NCBI RefSeq assembly: GCF_002845985.1
Contig: NZ_PDFK01000008.1
Location: forward strand, 1-64,000
Length of the DNA stretch: 64,000 nucleotides
DNA from: Lysinibacillus fusiformis
Lineage (GTDB): Bacteria; Bacillota; Bacilli; Bacillales_A; Planococcaceae
Direction: 5' to 3'
Below are positions 51,808 through 60,751 of this stretch, piece after piece (position 1 is the first letter of the stretch; every line of letters begins with the position of its first letter). The notes under the pieces were generated by a model. It was given only the letters and a program-made list of their open reading frames with translations. It was not told the origin of the DNA and did no database searches. A program made the translations under genes and the position numbers.

Positions 51808-52860
51808 CTATTCATTTATTTGAAAGCGAGAGAATATCTTCCAGACTAATTCATTACGGTCTCCCACACCTACTTTTTGAAAGATTAGCTTTAAATGATC
51901 TTGTACAGTGTAGCTAGAAATGCCAAGATTATATGCAATCACCTTTGTTGGTATGCCCCTCATCATTTCCACTACTACCTCTTTTTCTCTAGGTGTGAGT
52001 TGATAAGCAGTTAGTAAAAAAGCCAACATCTCTTTAGGAGACGCCTCATTTAATAAAATGGCTATTTGCTGCTGTAAATCGGTTGTCATAAGAAAAGACG
52101 CTTGGATTGTAATATATCCTTTGTCATGGATAGGCACTAGTAAGGAAATAGATGTATTGTCTTCAGCCTGTAACTTAGCGCAGGATGCCTGTATGGGCTT
52201 GGGTAATTGCCCATCCGACAAGCCCTCATTACTTCTTAAAAGTGCTAGTATTTGAGAAGCCTTCGTACTCATAGATAAAATATGATAATCCTTATCTAAA
52301 ATAACGATGCCACTCTCTCCTGCTTCTGTTGACAGCTGCTCTTCAATAATCGAATGGTAGAACGCCTTTAATGCCTCTCCCATCACTGGCATGAGTATTT
52401 TTATTTGTTCTAGCTCATCATCTTGAAAGATGGACTGTGCATTTTTCATCTTTTTAAAAAGGGTTAAAAAGCCATAACATTGCCCCTGAAACATTAATGC
52501 AGCTCGAATTTCGTCGCTAAAGCCATTGGGCACTAATATCTCCCTATAACGCAAGCTCTGACTACTTGCATCACTTAATCGTCCTATACATTGGCCACTT
52601 TCCACTAGCTTTCTATAGTTATTCACATCTTCAAATGCATATTCAAAAGTCATTATTTTTTGATGAACATCCTCAATCGATTGCTCTGTTACAGCACCGA
52701 TCGAAAAAAGGGTTTGCGTATCTGTCACTGAACAGCAATAGGCATCAAAATCAATGAATTTCCGTAATTCTTCTACCATCATTTGTCGATATTGAAATGA
52801 ATTTTGACTATTTTTTATACATCTCTCTGATATCCTTTGCCAATCATGACAATTTCTCAT
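51808..52860 (-). CDS. LuxR-family transcriptional regulator with GAF-like sensor
   Basis: About 350 residues from MRNCHDWQRI; GGGGAGGAG lies 4 bases before the ATG at 52860, while the 52902 ATG has none. The N-terminal two thirds look like a GAF/PAS-type ligand domain (FDAYCCSVTDTQTLFSIG, ALMFQGQCYGFLTLFK). The C-terminus (about 285-345) is a LuxR/GerE helix-turn-helix (LTPREKEVVVEMMRGIPTKV, YTVQDHLKLIFQKVGV). It is divergently transcribed from the methyltransferase/dehydrogenase pair, the usual position for a dedicated regulator. Confidence 0.88.
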   Translation of the reverse strand: MRNCHDWQRISERCIKNSQNSFQYRQMMVEELRKFIDFDAYCCSVTDTQTLFSIGAVTEQSIEDVHQKIMTFEYAFEDVNNYRKLVESGQCIGRLSDASSQSLRYREILVPNGFSDEIRAALMFQGQCYGFLTLFKKMKNAQSIFQDDELEQIKILMPVMGEALKAFYHSIIEEQLSTEAGESGIVILDKDYHILSMSTKASQILALLRSNEGLSDGQLPKPIQASCAKLQAEDNTSISLLVPIHDKGYITIQASFLMTTDLQQQIAILLNEASPKEMLAFLLTAYQLTPREKEVVVEMMRGIPTKVIAYNLGISSYTVQDHLKLIFQKVGVGDRNELVWKIFSRFQINE

Positions 52861-52915
52861 AAAACTCCTCCCCCCAGAATTATGGGATAGCACATTCTCC
52901 ATAAGTATTTATAAT

Positions 52916-52930
52916 TGAGAATAATTATTA
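52916..52930. promoter_or_regulatory. Fur/PerR-like box in the LuxR-methyltransferase divergent promoter
   Basis: TGAGAATAATTATTA matches the 7-1-7 Fur consensus with two mismatches and lies about 30 bases before the methyltransferase start. It also resembles PerR/Zur-type operators, and the region is very AT-rich, so chance is possible. Confidence 0.3.
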
Positions 52931-52959
52931 ATTATATTGTACAACACGGAGGTATAAAA

Positions 52960-53664
52960 ATGAAAAATCCACTACATGATTGGCACAGTCCCATTGTATC
53001 TACTTATCAAAATACCATTCGACAAAAAATTATAGGCTATGACCTCATCTATAACATGATGACAGATATACTTCGTGGTCACCCTGTCATTGATAACACT
53101 TTAGTAGTAGGTGCTGGCGGAGGTCAGGAACTTCTTACTCTAGGAGAAGCCTTCCCTTCCTCACATTTTACAGCCGTTGATACTTCAACAATCATGCGAC
53201 AGGCTGCTGATCAGCGCATACAGCAGCTTGATCAAGACCTTCATATTGATTGGTATGAGGATGATGTACTTTCCCTCAGATTCCACCATCCATATGATGT
53301 TACTACCTGCCATTTGGTTTTACATTTTATAAAGGATCTCGAACAAAAAAGGGCACTACTGCAAAAATTGGCAACAAGCCTACAGAATGGGGGCGTCTTA
53401 TTCATTTCTTCTATTAATGCTGATATGACAGACACAATATGCCAACAGCAGCTCAAGTATTGGCGAAATTCCATGTACCAAAATGATATTTCCGAAGAAG
53501 ATTGGTTACGTTTTGAGCAGTCCTTTGGCTCAACTATTTATCCAATTAAACTTGAATTATTGATTGACTTACTACATGAGGTTGGCTTCACAAAGATTGT
53601 TCCCTATTTTAAATCATATTTAGTCGATGCATTAGTAGCCACGAAGGAAGAGGTAAATAAATGA
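52960..53664 (+). CDS. Class I SAM-dependent methyltransferase
   Basis: About 234 residues from MKNPLHDWHSPI, with ACGGAGG ahead of the ATG at 52960. Motif I is TLVVGAGGGQELLTLGE with the acidic end of beta-2 in FTAVDTS. Motif II/III segments are YDVTTCHLVLHFIKDLEQK and LQNGGVLFISS. It transfers a methyl group from SAM to an unknown small molecule. It overlaps the next gene by four bases (ATGA), so the two proteins likely act in one pathway. A LuxR regulator is divergent. Confidence 0.88.
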   Translation: MKNPLHDWHSPIVSTYQNTIRQKIIGYDLIYNMMTDILRGHPVIDNTLVVGAGGGQELLTLGEAFPSSHFTAVDTSTIMRQAADQRIQQLDQDLHIDWYEDDVLSLRFHHPYDVTTCHLVLHFIKDLEQKRALLQKLATSLQNGGVLFISSINADMTDTICQQQLKYWRNSMYQNDISEEDWLRFEQSFGSTIYPIKLELLIDLLHEVGFTKIVPYFKSYLVDALVATKEEVNK

Positions 53665-54704
53665 GCAGAGAAAATATTTTAATTGTCGGAGGCTATGGTG
53701 AAGTCGGTAGTAAAATGGCAACTATGCTACTCACAAACTATCCAAACAAAATATGGATTGCAGGTCGAAACTTTGAAAAGGCAAAACAATTTTGCGCACA
53801 GCACCATCATCTTGCTAAGCCTATCCAAATGGATGTGTCCAAGACCGTAAACGCTCAGCAATTAGCCAATGTAGCACTTGTCATTATGTGTCTAGAGCAA
53901 AAAGATACTGCATTTGCACATCTCTGCTTGAAGGAAGGGATTATGTATATCGATATTACGGCAAGCTATGCCTTCCTAAAAAAATTAGAGGAACTCCATC
54001 CAATAGCTAAACAGAATAATGCAACAGCCGTTTTTAGTGTTGGTATGGCACCTGGATTGACTAATTTAATGGCTATGCATGCTGCACAGCAATTAGCCTC
54101 CATCGAGAAACTCCATATTTCTATTCTACTAGGAGCAGGCGATACACATGGAAACGCGGCTATTCTCTGGATATTACACCAACTAAACATTCCGTTTTAT
54201 AGTTATAAAAATAAAAAAACCACTAATTTTACTAATAGGAGAAAAGTTCCGTTTAAAGAGCTTGGCAAACGTAGTGTGTACCAATTTAACTTCTCAGACC
54301 AACATACATTAGCAAAGCATTTCCCTACTATTCCAATCATGACAAGATTGGGCTTTGATGTAGAGTCACTCAATTGGTTCGTATCCTTTTTGCAAAAAAG
54401 CCGAATTGTGAAATTGTTAAAATTCAGCAAAATACAAGCAACGCTCGCTTCTCTCATTCAAAAAATAAAAATTGGCTCAGAGGTATGTGGCATTCATGTA
54501 GAAGCCATTGGGAAAAAACATCACAAAGAAGCAGTCTTTACATTAGACTTTCTTGACCGTGATGAATCTCTCGTGACAGCAAAAGTTGCAACGGCGATTG
54601 CTAAAGAACTCCTGAACAACAAGCATCCCTTTGGAACTTATCATATTGAGGAACTGTTTACACTAGAAACATTACAAGCTCAATTCACATTTTCTTCCCA
54701 ATAA
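53661..54704 (+). CDS. Saccharopine-dehydrogenase-family NAD(P)-binding protein
   Basis: A 347-residue protein with an N-terminal Rossmann fold (ILIVGGYGEVGSKMATMLL) and the IWIAGRNFEKAKQF strand. The segments LVIMCLEQKDTAFAHLCLKE and FSVGMAPGLTNLMAMHAAQQ are typical of the saccharopine dehydrogenase NADP-binding family, which includes trans-acting enoyl-reductase-like members. The start overlaps the methyltransferase stop. The pair could modify or build a small amine or lipid-like metabolite; the actual substrate is unknown. Confidence 0.85.
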   Translation: MSRENILIVGGYGEVGSKMATMLLTNYPNKIWIAGRNFEKAKQFCAQHHHLAKPIQMDVSKTVNAQQLANVALVIMCLEQKDTAFAHLCLKEGIMYIDITASYAFLKKLEELHPIAKQNNATAVFSVGMAPGLTNLMAMHAAQQLASIEKLHISILLGAGDTHGNAAILWILHQLNIPFYSYKNKKTTNFTNRRKVPFKELGKRSVYQFNFSDQHTLAKHFPTIPIMTRLGFDVESLNWFVSFLQKSRIVKLLKFSKIQATLASLIQKIKIGSEVCGIHVEAIGKKHHKEAVFTLDFLDRDESLVTAKVATAIAKELLNNKHPFGTYHIEELFTLETLQAQFTFSSQ

Positions 54705-54705
54705 A

Positions 54706-54746
54706 AAAGCATTTAGCACTCGCCTATACGGGAGAGCTAAATGCCT
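54706..54746. terminator. Bidirectional terminator
   Basis: AGCATTTAGC pairs with GCTAAATGCT with further imperfect pairing inside. It lies between the dehydrogenase-like gene and the convergent ABC operon, with A and T runs on both sides. Confidence 0.8.
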
Positions 54747-54754
54747 CTTATTAT

Positions 54755-55477
54755 TTATAAAACTTTTTCCAAAAAATCCTTTGCACGCTGTGTTGACGGT
54801 GCTGTAAAAAACAATTCTGGTGGAGCATCCTCAATGAGCTTACCACCATCAAGGAAAAGAATACGATCAGCAACCTCACGAGCAAAGCCCATCTCATGTG
54901 TCACAATCAACATGGTCATACCTGAATCTGCGAGGCTTTTCATAACTGCTAATACCTCTTTTACCATTTCAGGATCAAGTGCTGATGTAGGCTCATCGAA
55001 TAATATAACTTTAGGGTCCATCGCAAGTGCTCGCGCAATGGCAACACGTTGCTTTTGTCCCCCAGATAATCGGTTTGGATATTCCTGGCGCTTCTCAAAC
55101 AGTCCTACTTTCTTCAGTAGTTCTTCTGCTTTGTTGATAGCAGCTGTTTTATCTAACCCCTTCACATTGATTGGGGCATATGTTAAATTTTCTAGTACTG
55201 TTTTATGAGGGAAGAGATGGAAATGCTGAAATACCATTCCTACTTCTGCACGTATTTTCATAATATTTGTCCCTTTATCCGTAAGGACATCCCCTGCAAT
55301 TGTTACCTTTCCACTCGTGGGGATTTCTAATAAGTTTAAGCAACGAAGGAATGTCGATTTACCAGATCCTGATGGTCCAATAATGGCGATTACTTCTTGT
55401 TCTTTGATTTCTGTAGAAATACCCTTTAGTACTTCATTTTGCCCATATGATTTGTGTAAATCTTCAATTTTAATCAC
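54755..55477 (-). CDS. Polar amino-acid ABC transporter ATP-binding protein
   Basis: A 240-residue GlnQ/ArtM-type ATPase. Walker A is [11 protein letters not shown]; the Q-loop is [15 protein letters not shown]; the signature [20 protein letters not shown] is diagnostic of the polar amino-acid subfamily. Walker B is [16 protein letters not shown] and the H-loop [14 protein letters not shown]. The start is GTG, overlapping the permease stop by eight bases. It is the last gene of the binding protein-permease-ATPase operon. Confidence 0.94.
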   Translation of the reverse strand: MIKIEDLHKSYGQNEVLKGISTEIKEQEVIAIIGPSGSGKSTFLRCLNLLEIPTSGKVTIAGDVLTDKGTNIMKIRAEVGMVFQHFHLFPHKTVLENLTYAPINVKGLDKTAAINKAEELLKKVGLFEKRQEYPNRLSGGQKQRVAIARALAMDPKVILFDEPTSALDPEMVKEVLAVMKSLADSGMTMLIVTHEMGFAREVADRILFLDGGKLIEDAPPELFFTAPSTQRAKDFLEKVL

Positions 55478-56129
55478 TTTTTCTCATTCCTTTCTCGATT
55501 CGTTTACCAAGGAACGTTAAAACAAGCGTCATAAGGTAATAAATTACTCCCGCAAAAAGTAATGGCTCAAGATAACGGTATGTTGAACCTCCTACAATAT
55601 AGGCACGACGCATAATATCTAATGCACTGATTACCGTCACAACGGCTGTTTCTTTATTTAATGTAATAAATTCATTAACTAAAGATGGTAAAATATTTTT
55701 TACTGCTTGTGGAATAATAATATCCTTCATCATTTTTGCATATGGAATACCAAGTGCTTGTGCCGCTTCCATTTGCCCTTTATCCACTGCATTAATACCA
55801 GCACGGATAATTTCTGAAATATAAGCACCAGAGTTTAAACCAAATGCAATAATCGCTGTAGGAATTGGTTCAATTTGAATATCCAGTAATTGTGGTACTG
55901 CATAATAAATAATCAATAATTGTAATACAAGTGGTGTACCACGGAAAATCGACGTATAGAAATCAGCAAACCAACGTAAAACATTGACCTTACCAATTTT
56001 ACATAATGCCAGTAGTATACCTACGATAAAACCGATGATGGATGCACCGATTGCAATTTGAAGTGTAACACCTATCCCTTTTAAAATATAAGGAATAGAG
56101 GGAACAATCGCCGTAAAATCTAAATTCAC
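55470..56129 (-). CDS. Polar amino-acid ABC transporter permease
   Basis: 219 residues from GTG at 56129, preceded by AGGAGG at 7 bases. Upstream in-frame codons back to 56237 run through hairpins and look untranslated. About five membrane helices are present. The HisMQ-type coupling loop is [20 protein letters not shown] with [18 protein letters not shown]. It forms the membrane channel of the importer. Confidence 0.92.
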   Translation of the reverse strand: MNLDFTAIVPSIPYILKGIGVTLQIAIGASIIGFIVGILLALCKIGKVNVLRWFADFYTSIFRGTPLVLQLLIIYYAVPQLLDIQIEPIPTAIIAFGLNSGAYISEIIRAGINAVDKGQMEAAQALGIPYAKMMKDIIIPQAVKNILPSLVNEFITLNKETAVVTVISALDIMRRAYIVGGSTYRYLEPLLFAGVIYYLMTLVLTFLGKRIEKGMRKSD

Positions 56130-56208
56130 AGCGCTCCCTCCTTTCTTTTTCATCTTGATACAGCTATTGTTTTTTGTACAGAAGGTGAAACGTCGAGCAT
56201 AGAAAACT

Positions 56209-56265
56209 CTCCCCTCTATAGGGGAGAAGAAAAGCACAAGCGATAGCCCAAATAAGAGCTATCGC
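56209..56265 (-). terminator. Twin hairpins between binding-protein and permease genes (attenuator)
   Basis: GCGATAGC/GCTATCGC (56240-56265) and CTCCCCT/AGGGGAG (56209-56226) form two stable hairpins, each followed on the minus strand by a T-rich run. They probably end part of the transcripts, keeping the binding protein in excess over permease and ATPase, as is common in such operons. Confidence 0.65.
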
Positions 56266-56274
56266 ACGCTTTAA

Positions 56275-57075
56275 TTATTCAACTTTTTCTAACCATTTTT
56301 CTTCTAACTCTTGAATTTTTCCTTCTTCTGCTAATTCTTTTAGTGCTTTGTTAATTTTATCTTTCAAATCGCTGCCCTTTGGAACTGCGATCGCTTTGAA
56401 ATCTTCCGGTTGTTCTTCTACAGGAAAGGCTTCTAATTGGTCATTTGTTTTTAAATAACCTTTCGCAACGCCACCCTCTAAAATACCTGCGTCTAAGCGT
56501 TTAGACATCATATCTTGAATAATCTCAGGGATACGTGTACGTCCTTCTACTGCTACATCTACTTTTTTTGCAATATCATTACCTAAATTTTCTTGAATAG
56601 ATGCTGTTTGTACACCAATCTTTTTTCCAGCCAAGTCAGCTTCTTTTTTAATGCCGCTATCCTTTTTAACAATGATTACTTGCTCTGTTTCATTGTATTG
56701 ATCAGAGAAATCAACCACTTTTTCACGATCTGGGTTTGGTGTCATACCCGAAATAACTACATCAATTTTCCCTGCTTGTAATGCTGGTACTAAACTGTTG
56801 AAGTCCATATCTTGCACTTGCATGTCAACGCCTATTTTTTCTCCAACTAATTTGATTAAATCAATATCAAATCCAATAATTTCTTCACCTTTAGCTGCAT
56901 CAACATATTCAAATGGAGCATAGTCAGCTGAAGTACCAACCTTTAATACTTGCTTGTTCCCTGTATCAGTATTAGATCCTGTATCGCTTGCATTATTATC
57001 TTTAGTGCCGCATGCTGCAAGTACACCTATAACAAGTACAAGCATTACCATGAATAACTTGTTCTTCATAATCAT
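56275..57075 (-). CDS. Polar amino-acid binding lipoprotein
   Basis: A 266-residue family-3 extracellular solute-binding lipoprotein. The signal peptide ends in the lipobox LAAC (about Cys22). Characteristic segments are KVGTSADYAPFEYVD, IIGFDIDLIKLVGEKIGVDM, NSLVPALQAGKIDVVISGMT and KIGVQTASIQENLGND. AAGGAG precedes the first ATG; a second ATG six bases later is also possible. The overall look is closest to arginine/lysine or glutamine-type receptors, but the ligand cannot be fixed here. Confidence 0.93.
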   Translation of the reverse strand: MIMKNKLFMVMLVLVIGVLAACGTKDNNASDTGSNTDTGNKQVLKVGTSADYAPFEYVDAAKGEEIIGFDIDLIKLVGEKIGVDMQVQDMDFNSLVPALQAGKIDVVISGMTPNPDREKVVDFSDQYNETEQVIIVKKDSGIKKEADLAGKKIGVQTASIQENLGNDIAKKVDVAVEGRTRIPEIIQDMMSKRLDAGILEGGVAKGYLKTNDQLEAFPVEEQPEDFKAIAVPKGSDLKDKINKALKELAEEGKIQELEEKWLEKVE

Positions 57076-57356
57076 TGATCTCCTTTTATTTATAATTTAT
57101 TGTGTATGAGAATTCATTTCTCGAAAATAGTTGATTGGATATTTATTCATACTTAAGAATAAAAAATCTATCTGCTAATTAAGATATACTCTTTTGAAAT
57201 AATAATCAAGATAAACTAAAAATATTTTAGCGAATTATTATATACATAATTTTCAGATAAGTCAATTTATTTATATTTCAATTGCTCTTTACTATACTAT
57301 TTTCCGAAAGCACAACAATTATCCCATAAATAATGAATTAAAAATAAATAAAAAAA
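57076..57356. other. Leader region of the amino-acid ABC operon
   Basis: An AT-rich region with an inverted repeat GAGAA-TTCAT-TTCTC near 57109-57122 and a CodY-like site at 57248-57262. No T-box or riboswitch blocks were recognised, and no small gene. Confidence 0.5.
57248..57262. promoter_or_regulatory. CodY-like box upstream of amino-acid ABC operon
   Basis: AATTTTCAGATAAGT matches AATTTTCWGAAAATT with two mismatches, about 170 bases upstream of the binding-protein start. CodY commonly represses amino-acid importers, which makes the site plausible. Confidence 0.4.
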
Positions 57357-57382
57357 GACCCCCAATGTAATGGAGGTCCTCC
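57355..57382 (-). terminator. Terminator of the mrp operon
   Basis: On the minus strand GACCTCC pairs with GGGGGTC (one G-T pair) around an 8-base loop, followed by TTTTTTTA. Confidence 0.8.
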
Positions 57383-57385
57383 AAT

Positions 57386-57748
57386 TTATTTTTCCTCAGG
57401 AAACAACTTTGTCTTTAGCTCGTCCTCTCCAGAGCCTTCTGCTAATGGAACATGCGAACGATAAGCTGCGCGGCAGATTAAATGTCCAGCAACTGGTGCT
57501 GTTACAAAGACGAAAAGAATACCTAAAATGAGGCGTACACTGACAAAACCATCATGCACCCAAAAATAGATAAACGTACCTAGTAAACAAGTTAACACTG
57601 ATAATGTAGAGCTTTTCGTAGCAGCATGTGATCGTGTATACACATCTGGTAAGCGAATCATGCCAAATGCGCTAATAACGCTCACTATTGAACCTATCAA
57701 AATAAGGATGACGGCCGCCCATTCAATCATTTGATTTACGTTCAACAA
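57386..57748 (-). CDS. mrpG: Mrp antiporter subunit G
   Basis: A 120-residue MnhG/MrpG protein with three membrane helices. The family block IRLPDVYTRSHAATKSSTLS is clear, with a charged C-terminal tail. The start is probably TTG at 57748 (AGAGGTG ahead) or an ATG six codons later. It overlaps the mrpF end. It is the last gene of the seven-gene operon. Confidence 0.93.
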   Translation of the reverse strand: MLNVNQMIEWAAVILILIGSIVSVISAFGMIRLPDVYTRSHAATKSSTLSVLTCLLGTFIYFWVHDGFVSVRLILGILFVFVTAPVAGHLICRAAYRSHVPLAEGSGEDELKTKLFPEEK

Positions 57749-58007
57749 TCACACCTCTTTCAATATATTTGGTAAAGGCAATTGTACCAATAAACGCTAA
57801 AATACCTAAAATAAGAATGGCCTCCAAATATGCCTTCGTCTTTAAAATAATCGAAACAATCGCAATGGCCGATAAAAGATTTACACCAATTGTATCGAGA
57901 GCTATGGCTCGATCAGGCATTGATGGACCACGGATGACTCTATACAGCGACAGCGCAATGGAAATACTAAAAAAAGCAAGCGCTAGCAGTAGAACATTGG
58001 TAATCAT
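57723..58007 (-). CDS. mrpF: Mrp antiporter subunit F
   Basis: A 94-residue MrpF protein with three membrane helices and the conserved RVIRGPSMPDRAIALDTIGV block. B. subtilis MrpF also takes part in bile-salt efflux. The start follows the mrpE stop directly, and the end overlaps mrpG by 26 bases. Confidence 0.94.
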   Translation of the reverse strand: MITNVLLLALAFFSISIALSLYRVIRGPSMPDRAIALDTIGVNLLSAIAIVSIILKTKAYLEAILILGILAFIGTIAFTKYIERGVIVERKSND

Positions 58008-58489
58008 TAGCGTGTCACCTCCATTATTGCTTGTTCAAATTTCCCAATTGAGCGTATGACAGCATCCTTAGACTGCTCAATGTCCATGGCATGGATATAA
58101 AAGACATCGCCCTCTTCTGATACTTCCATCACTACAGAGCCAGGTGTTAACGTTAGCAGTAAGGCAAGAGCTGTAATCTCCCAATCGCCCTTAAGTACCG
58201 TTTTATACGTGAAAATACCAGGTGTAATGTTAAGCCTTGGAGTAGTTATTTGTCTTATAACGCTATAACTTGATAAAAATAGCTCCCAATTAAACAGCCA
58301 TAATAATTTTAAGATTGAAAAGACACGTCGCAAATAAAATTGGGTGCCATAAAAGCGATGCATCGCATATAAAATACCCATACCTACAATAAAGCCCATT
58401 AAAAATGTCGAAAAATGTGGTGTCACTTCATCCTGTAAAAGTAACCAAAGTGTTGCGATAAATAAATTTAAGATAAACTGCATCGCCAT
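58007..58489 (-). CDS. mrpE: Mrp antiporter subunit E
   Basis: A 160-residue MrpE protein: two N-terminal membrane helices and a soluble C-terminal part with TALALLLTLTPGSVVMEVSE, the family signature, and FYIHAMDIEQSKDAV. The start overlaps the mrpD stop (TAATG). It supports assembly of the antiporter complex. Confidence 0.94.
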   Translation of the reverse strand: MAMQFILNLFIATLWLLLQDEVTPHFSTFLMGFIVGMGILYAMHRFYGTQFYLRRVFSILKLLWLFNWELFLSSYSVIRQITTPRLNITPGIFTYKTVLKGDWEITALALLLTLTPGSVVMEVSEEGDVFYIHAMDIEQSKDAVIRSIGKFEQAIMEVTR

Positions 58490-59994
58490 TATTTATTCAC
58501 CTCACCTTGCCATAAATCACCATCTAAAACAGCATCAATATAAATAGATGGTGTATAAAGTGTTTCCGCTGCATCTGTTACAAAAGGTGCCAATTTTTCA
58601 GCCCCAATACCTAAACCGAGTGTACATGCAGCCAATAGTGTTAATGGTAGCAGAATACGTTTTGGTAAAGGTTTTTCATCCTCTATACTAATGATGGTTT
58701 CTCCAAAAAAGGAAGAAAGAAATATTCGTAGCAGTGAATACAAAACAATTAAACTAGAGAAAAACCCTAGACCTAATAGAACAAAATTGCCACCTTCTAT
58801 CGCACCTTGTCCAATTAAAACTTTTCCTAGAAAACCGCTTAATGGCGGTATACCAGCTAAAGAACACATAGCTACAAAGAATAACCATCCAAAAAAAGGA
58901 TAATTTCGTATAAGTCCACTCATTTTATCTATTACTGTTTCCCCAGTGACATAAATCATCATACCAATTGCTAAAAACAGCATAGCCTTGGCTACCATAT
59001 CATGCATTAAATAGTAGACAACGCCTTGCAAGGCTGATTCTGTACCAATCGCTAGACCAGCTACTATAAAGCCAACACCAATCAGCACATTGTAGGAGGC
59101 AATCGTTCTGACATCTCGTCCTGAAAGAGCGCCGATACAGCCTGCTATAATCGTGACTCCAGCCATTATGCCGAGTGCCATGTGTGTGACTTCCGTATTG
59201 TTAGGGAAAAGCAATGTAAAAGTACGTACAAGTGCATAAATCCCTACCTTTGTTAATAAAGCAGCGAATAAAGCAGCAATAGCAGTTGGTGGTACACTAT
59301 AGGAGCCTGGCAACCAGAAGAATAATAAAAGTCCAGCCTTCAAGCTGAAGACAATTAAGAAAATAAGCGCCACTGTTGTAATAAGGGGATTAGTCCCTGC
59401 CTCCATCACACGAACAGATATATGGGCCATGTTTAATGTACCCACTGTGCCATATAGGAAAGCTAACGCCACTAAGAAAATCCAAGAGGCCACAATATTG
59501 ATGAGCACGTATTTCAATGCTTCACGCAGTTGAATTTTCTCGCCACCTAAGCTAATAAGTGCATAGGAAGCAAGCAGCATTACTTCAAAACATACAAATA
59601 AGTTAAAAATATCGCCCGTCAAAAATGAGCCGTTAACGCCCGCTACCATGAGTAAGGTAAATGGATAAAAATACATTTTTTCATACCTTAACTCCATCGT
59701 AAAAATTGCATATAGTATACAAATAACGGCCACAAGATTAGCAACTAACACTAATAATGTTGCAAATGAATCTGCCACAAATGAAATACCAAATGGCGGA
59801 GCCCAGCCACTAAAATCAATTCGCAATATACCTTGATGTTGAATCTCTAACAATAAAATAATGCTAATAATAACAATAAAGCTTAATGTCAATAAGCTGA
59901 TGATACGTTGTAACATCACATGCTCTTTTAAAAAAACCAGTAAAATAGCTGTAATTACCGGTACAATTAATGGTAAGACAATTATATTACTCAT
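58489..59994 (-). CDS. mrpD: Mrp antiporter subunit D
   Basis: A 501-residue proton-translocating subunit homologous to NuoM/NuoN with about fourteen membrane helices. TM5/TM7-type blocks are FNLFVCFEVMLLASYALISL (conserved Glu) and LKAGLLLFFWLPGSYSVPPT (conserved Lys). The start overlaps mrpC by eight bases. With MrpA it is thought to carry H+ in exchange for Na+. Confidence 0.95.
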   Translation of the reverse strand: MSNIIVLPLIVPVITAILLVFLKEHVMLQRIISLLTLSFIVIISIILLLEIQHQGILRIDFSGWAPPFGISFVADSFATLLVLVANLVAVICILYAIFTMELRYEKMYFYPFTLLMVAGVNGSFLTGDIFNLFVCFEVMLLASYALISLGGEKIQLREALKYVLINIVASWIFLVALAFLYGTVGTLNMAHISVRVMEAGTNPLITTVALIFLIVFSLKAGLLLFFWLPGSYSVPPTAIAALFAALLTKVGIYALVRTFTLLFPNNTEVTHMALGIMAGVTIIAGCIGALSGRDVRTIASYNVLIGVGFIVAGLAIGTESALQGVVYYLMHDMVAKAMLFLAIGMMIYVTGETVIDKMSGLIRNYPFFGWLFFVAMCSLAGIPPLSGFLGKVLIGQGAIEGGNFVLLGLGFFSSLIVLYSLLRIFLSSFFGETIISIEDEKPLPKRILLPLTLLAACTLGLGIGAEKLAPFVTDAAETLYTPSIYIDAVLDGDLWQGEVNK

Positions 59995-60325
59995 CCGGCG
60001 TACCTCTCAATTCATCAAAATTCCCTGAACCATTTGTCTTGTACGCACGATAGCCTAAAACTAAAACAAATGCAGTAACAGCAAAGCTAATCACAATAGC
60101 TGTTAAAATTAACGCTTGTGGTAACGCATCTGTATAAGGGCCCTCTGATTCCCCTAATAATGGTACAGCTCCTTTTTTAAGACCTCCCATTGTCAGAATC
60201 AGTAAGTGGGCAGCATGTGATAAAACAGCAGTGCCTAATATAACACGCAATAACTGTTTCGAGAGGATTAAGTACGTTGCAACAGCTACTAATATACCTA
60301 CTAAAACAAGTATTAAAGACTCCAT
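59987..60325 (-). CDS. mrpC: Mrp antiporter subunit C
   Basis: A 112-residue NuoK-like protein with three membrane helices. Characteristic segments are GTAVLSHAAHLLILTMGG and DALPQALILTAIVISFA. It lies three bases after mrpB and overlaps mrpD. Confidence 0.95.
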   Translation of the reverse strand: MESLILVLVGILVAVATYLILSKQLLRVILGTAVLSHAAHLLILTMGGLKKGAVPLLGESEGPYTDALPQALILTAIVISFAVTAFVLVLGYRAYKTNGSGNFDELRGTPDE

Positions 60326-60328
60326 TGG

Positions 60329-60751
60329 CTACTCATCCTCACTTATACTTAAAATAATTGTCACGACAACACCCACCACCGTTAAAGCTACACCCGCTTC
60401 AAAAATGGTTACGGTTGAAAAACCCATTTTCCCAAATATCGGCACATCAATATACGTATAGGCCTGTGTTAAAAACGGCACATCGAAAAACAACGAACCT
60501 ATTGCAGTTCCAGTTGCAAGCAATACGCCTAATGCTGCAACCTTTTTAAAGTCAAATGGCATTCCTTTATGCACAGTCTCAATATCATAGGCTAAGTATA
60601 ATAAAACAATGCCAGAAGCTAACACGAGGCCACCTATAAAGCCACCACCTGGCGCGTGATGTCCAGCAAAGAACAAATACACGCCAAGTGTTAAAATAAT
60701 GAACACGACTGTCTTTGTGACCGTCCTTAATATCACATCATTAATTTTCAC
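60329..60751 (-). CDS. mrpB: Mrp antiporter subunit B
   Basis: A 140-residue MrpB protein with four membrane helices. The block FAGHHAPGGGFIGGLVLASG is diagnostic. The start is GTG with AGGAAG ahead, overlapping the mrpA end by eleven bases. Confidence 0.95.
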   Translation of the reverse strand: MKINDVILRTVTKTVVFIILTLGVYLFFAGHHAPGGGFIGGLVLASGIVLLYLAYDIETVHKGMPFDFKKVAALGVLLATGTAIGSLFFDVPFLTQAYTYIDVPIFGKMGFSTVTIFEAGVALTVVGVVVTIILSISEDE

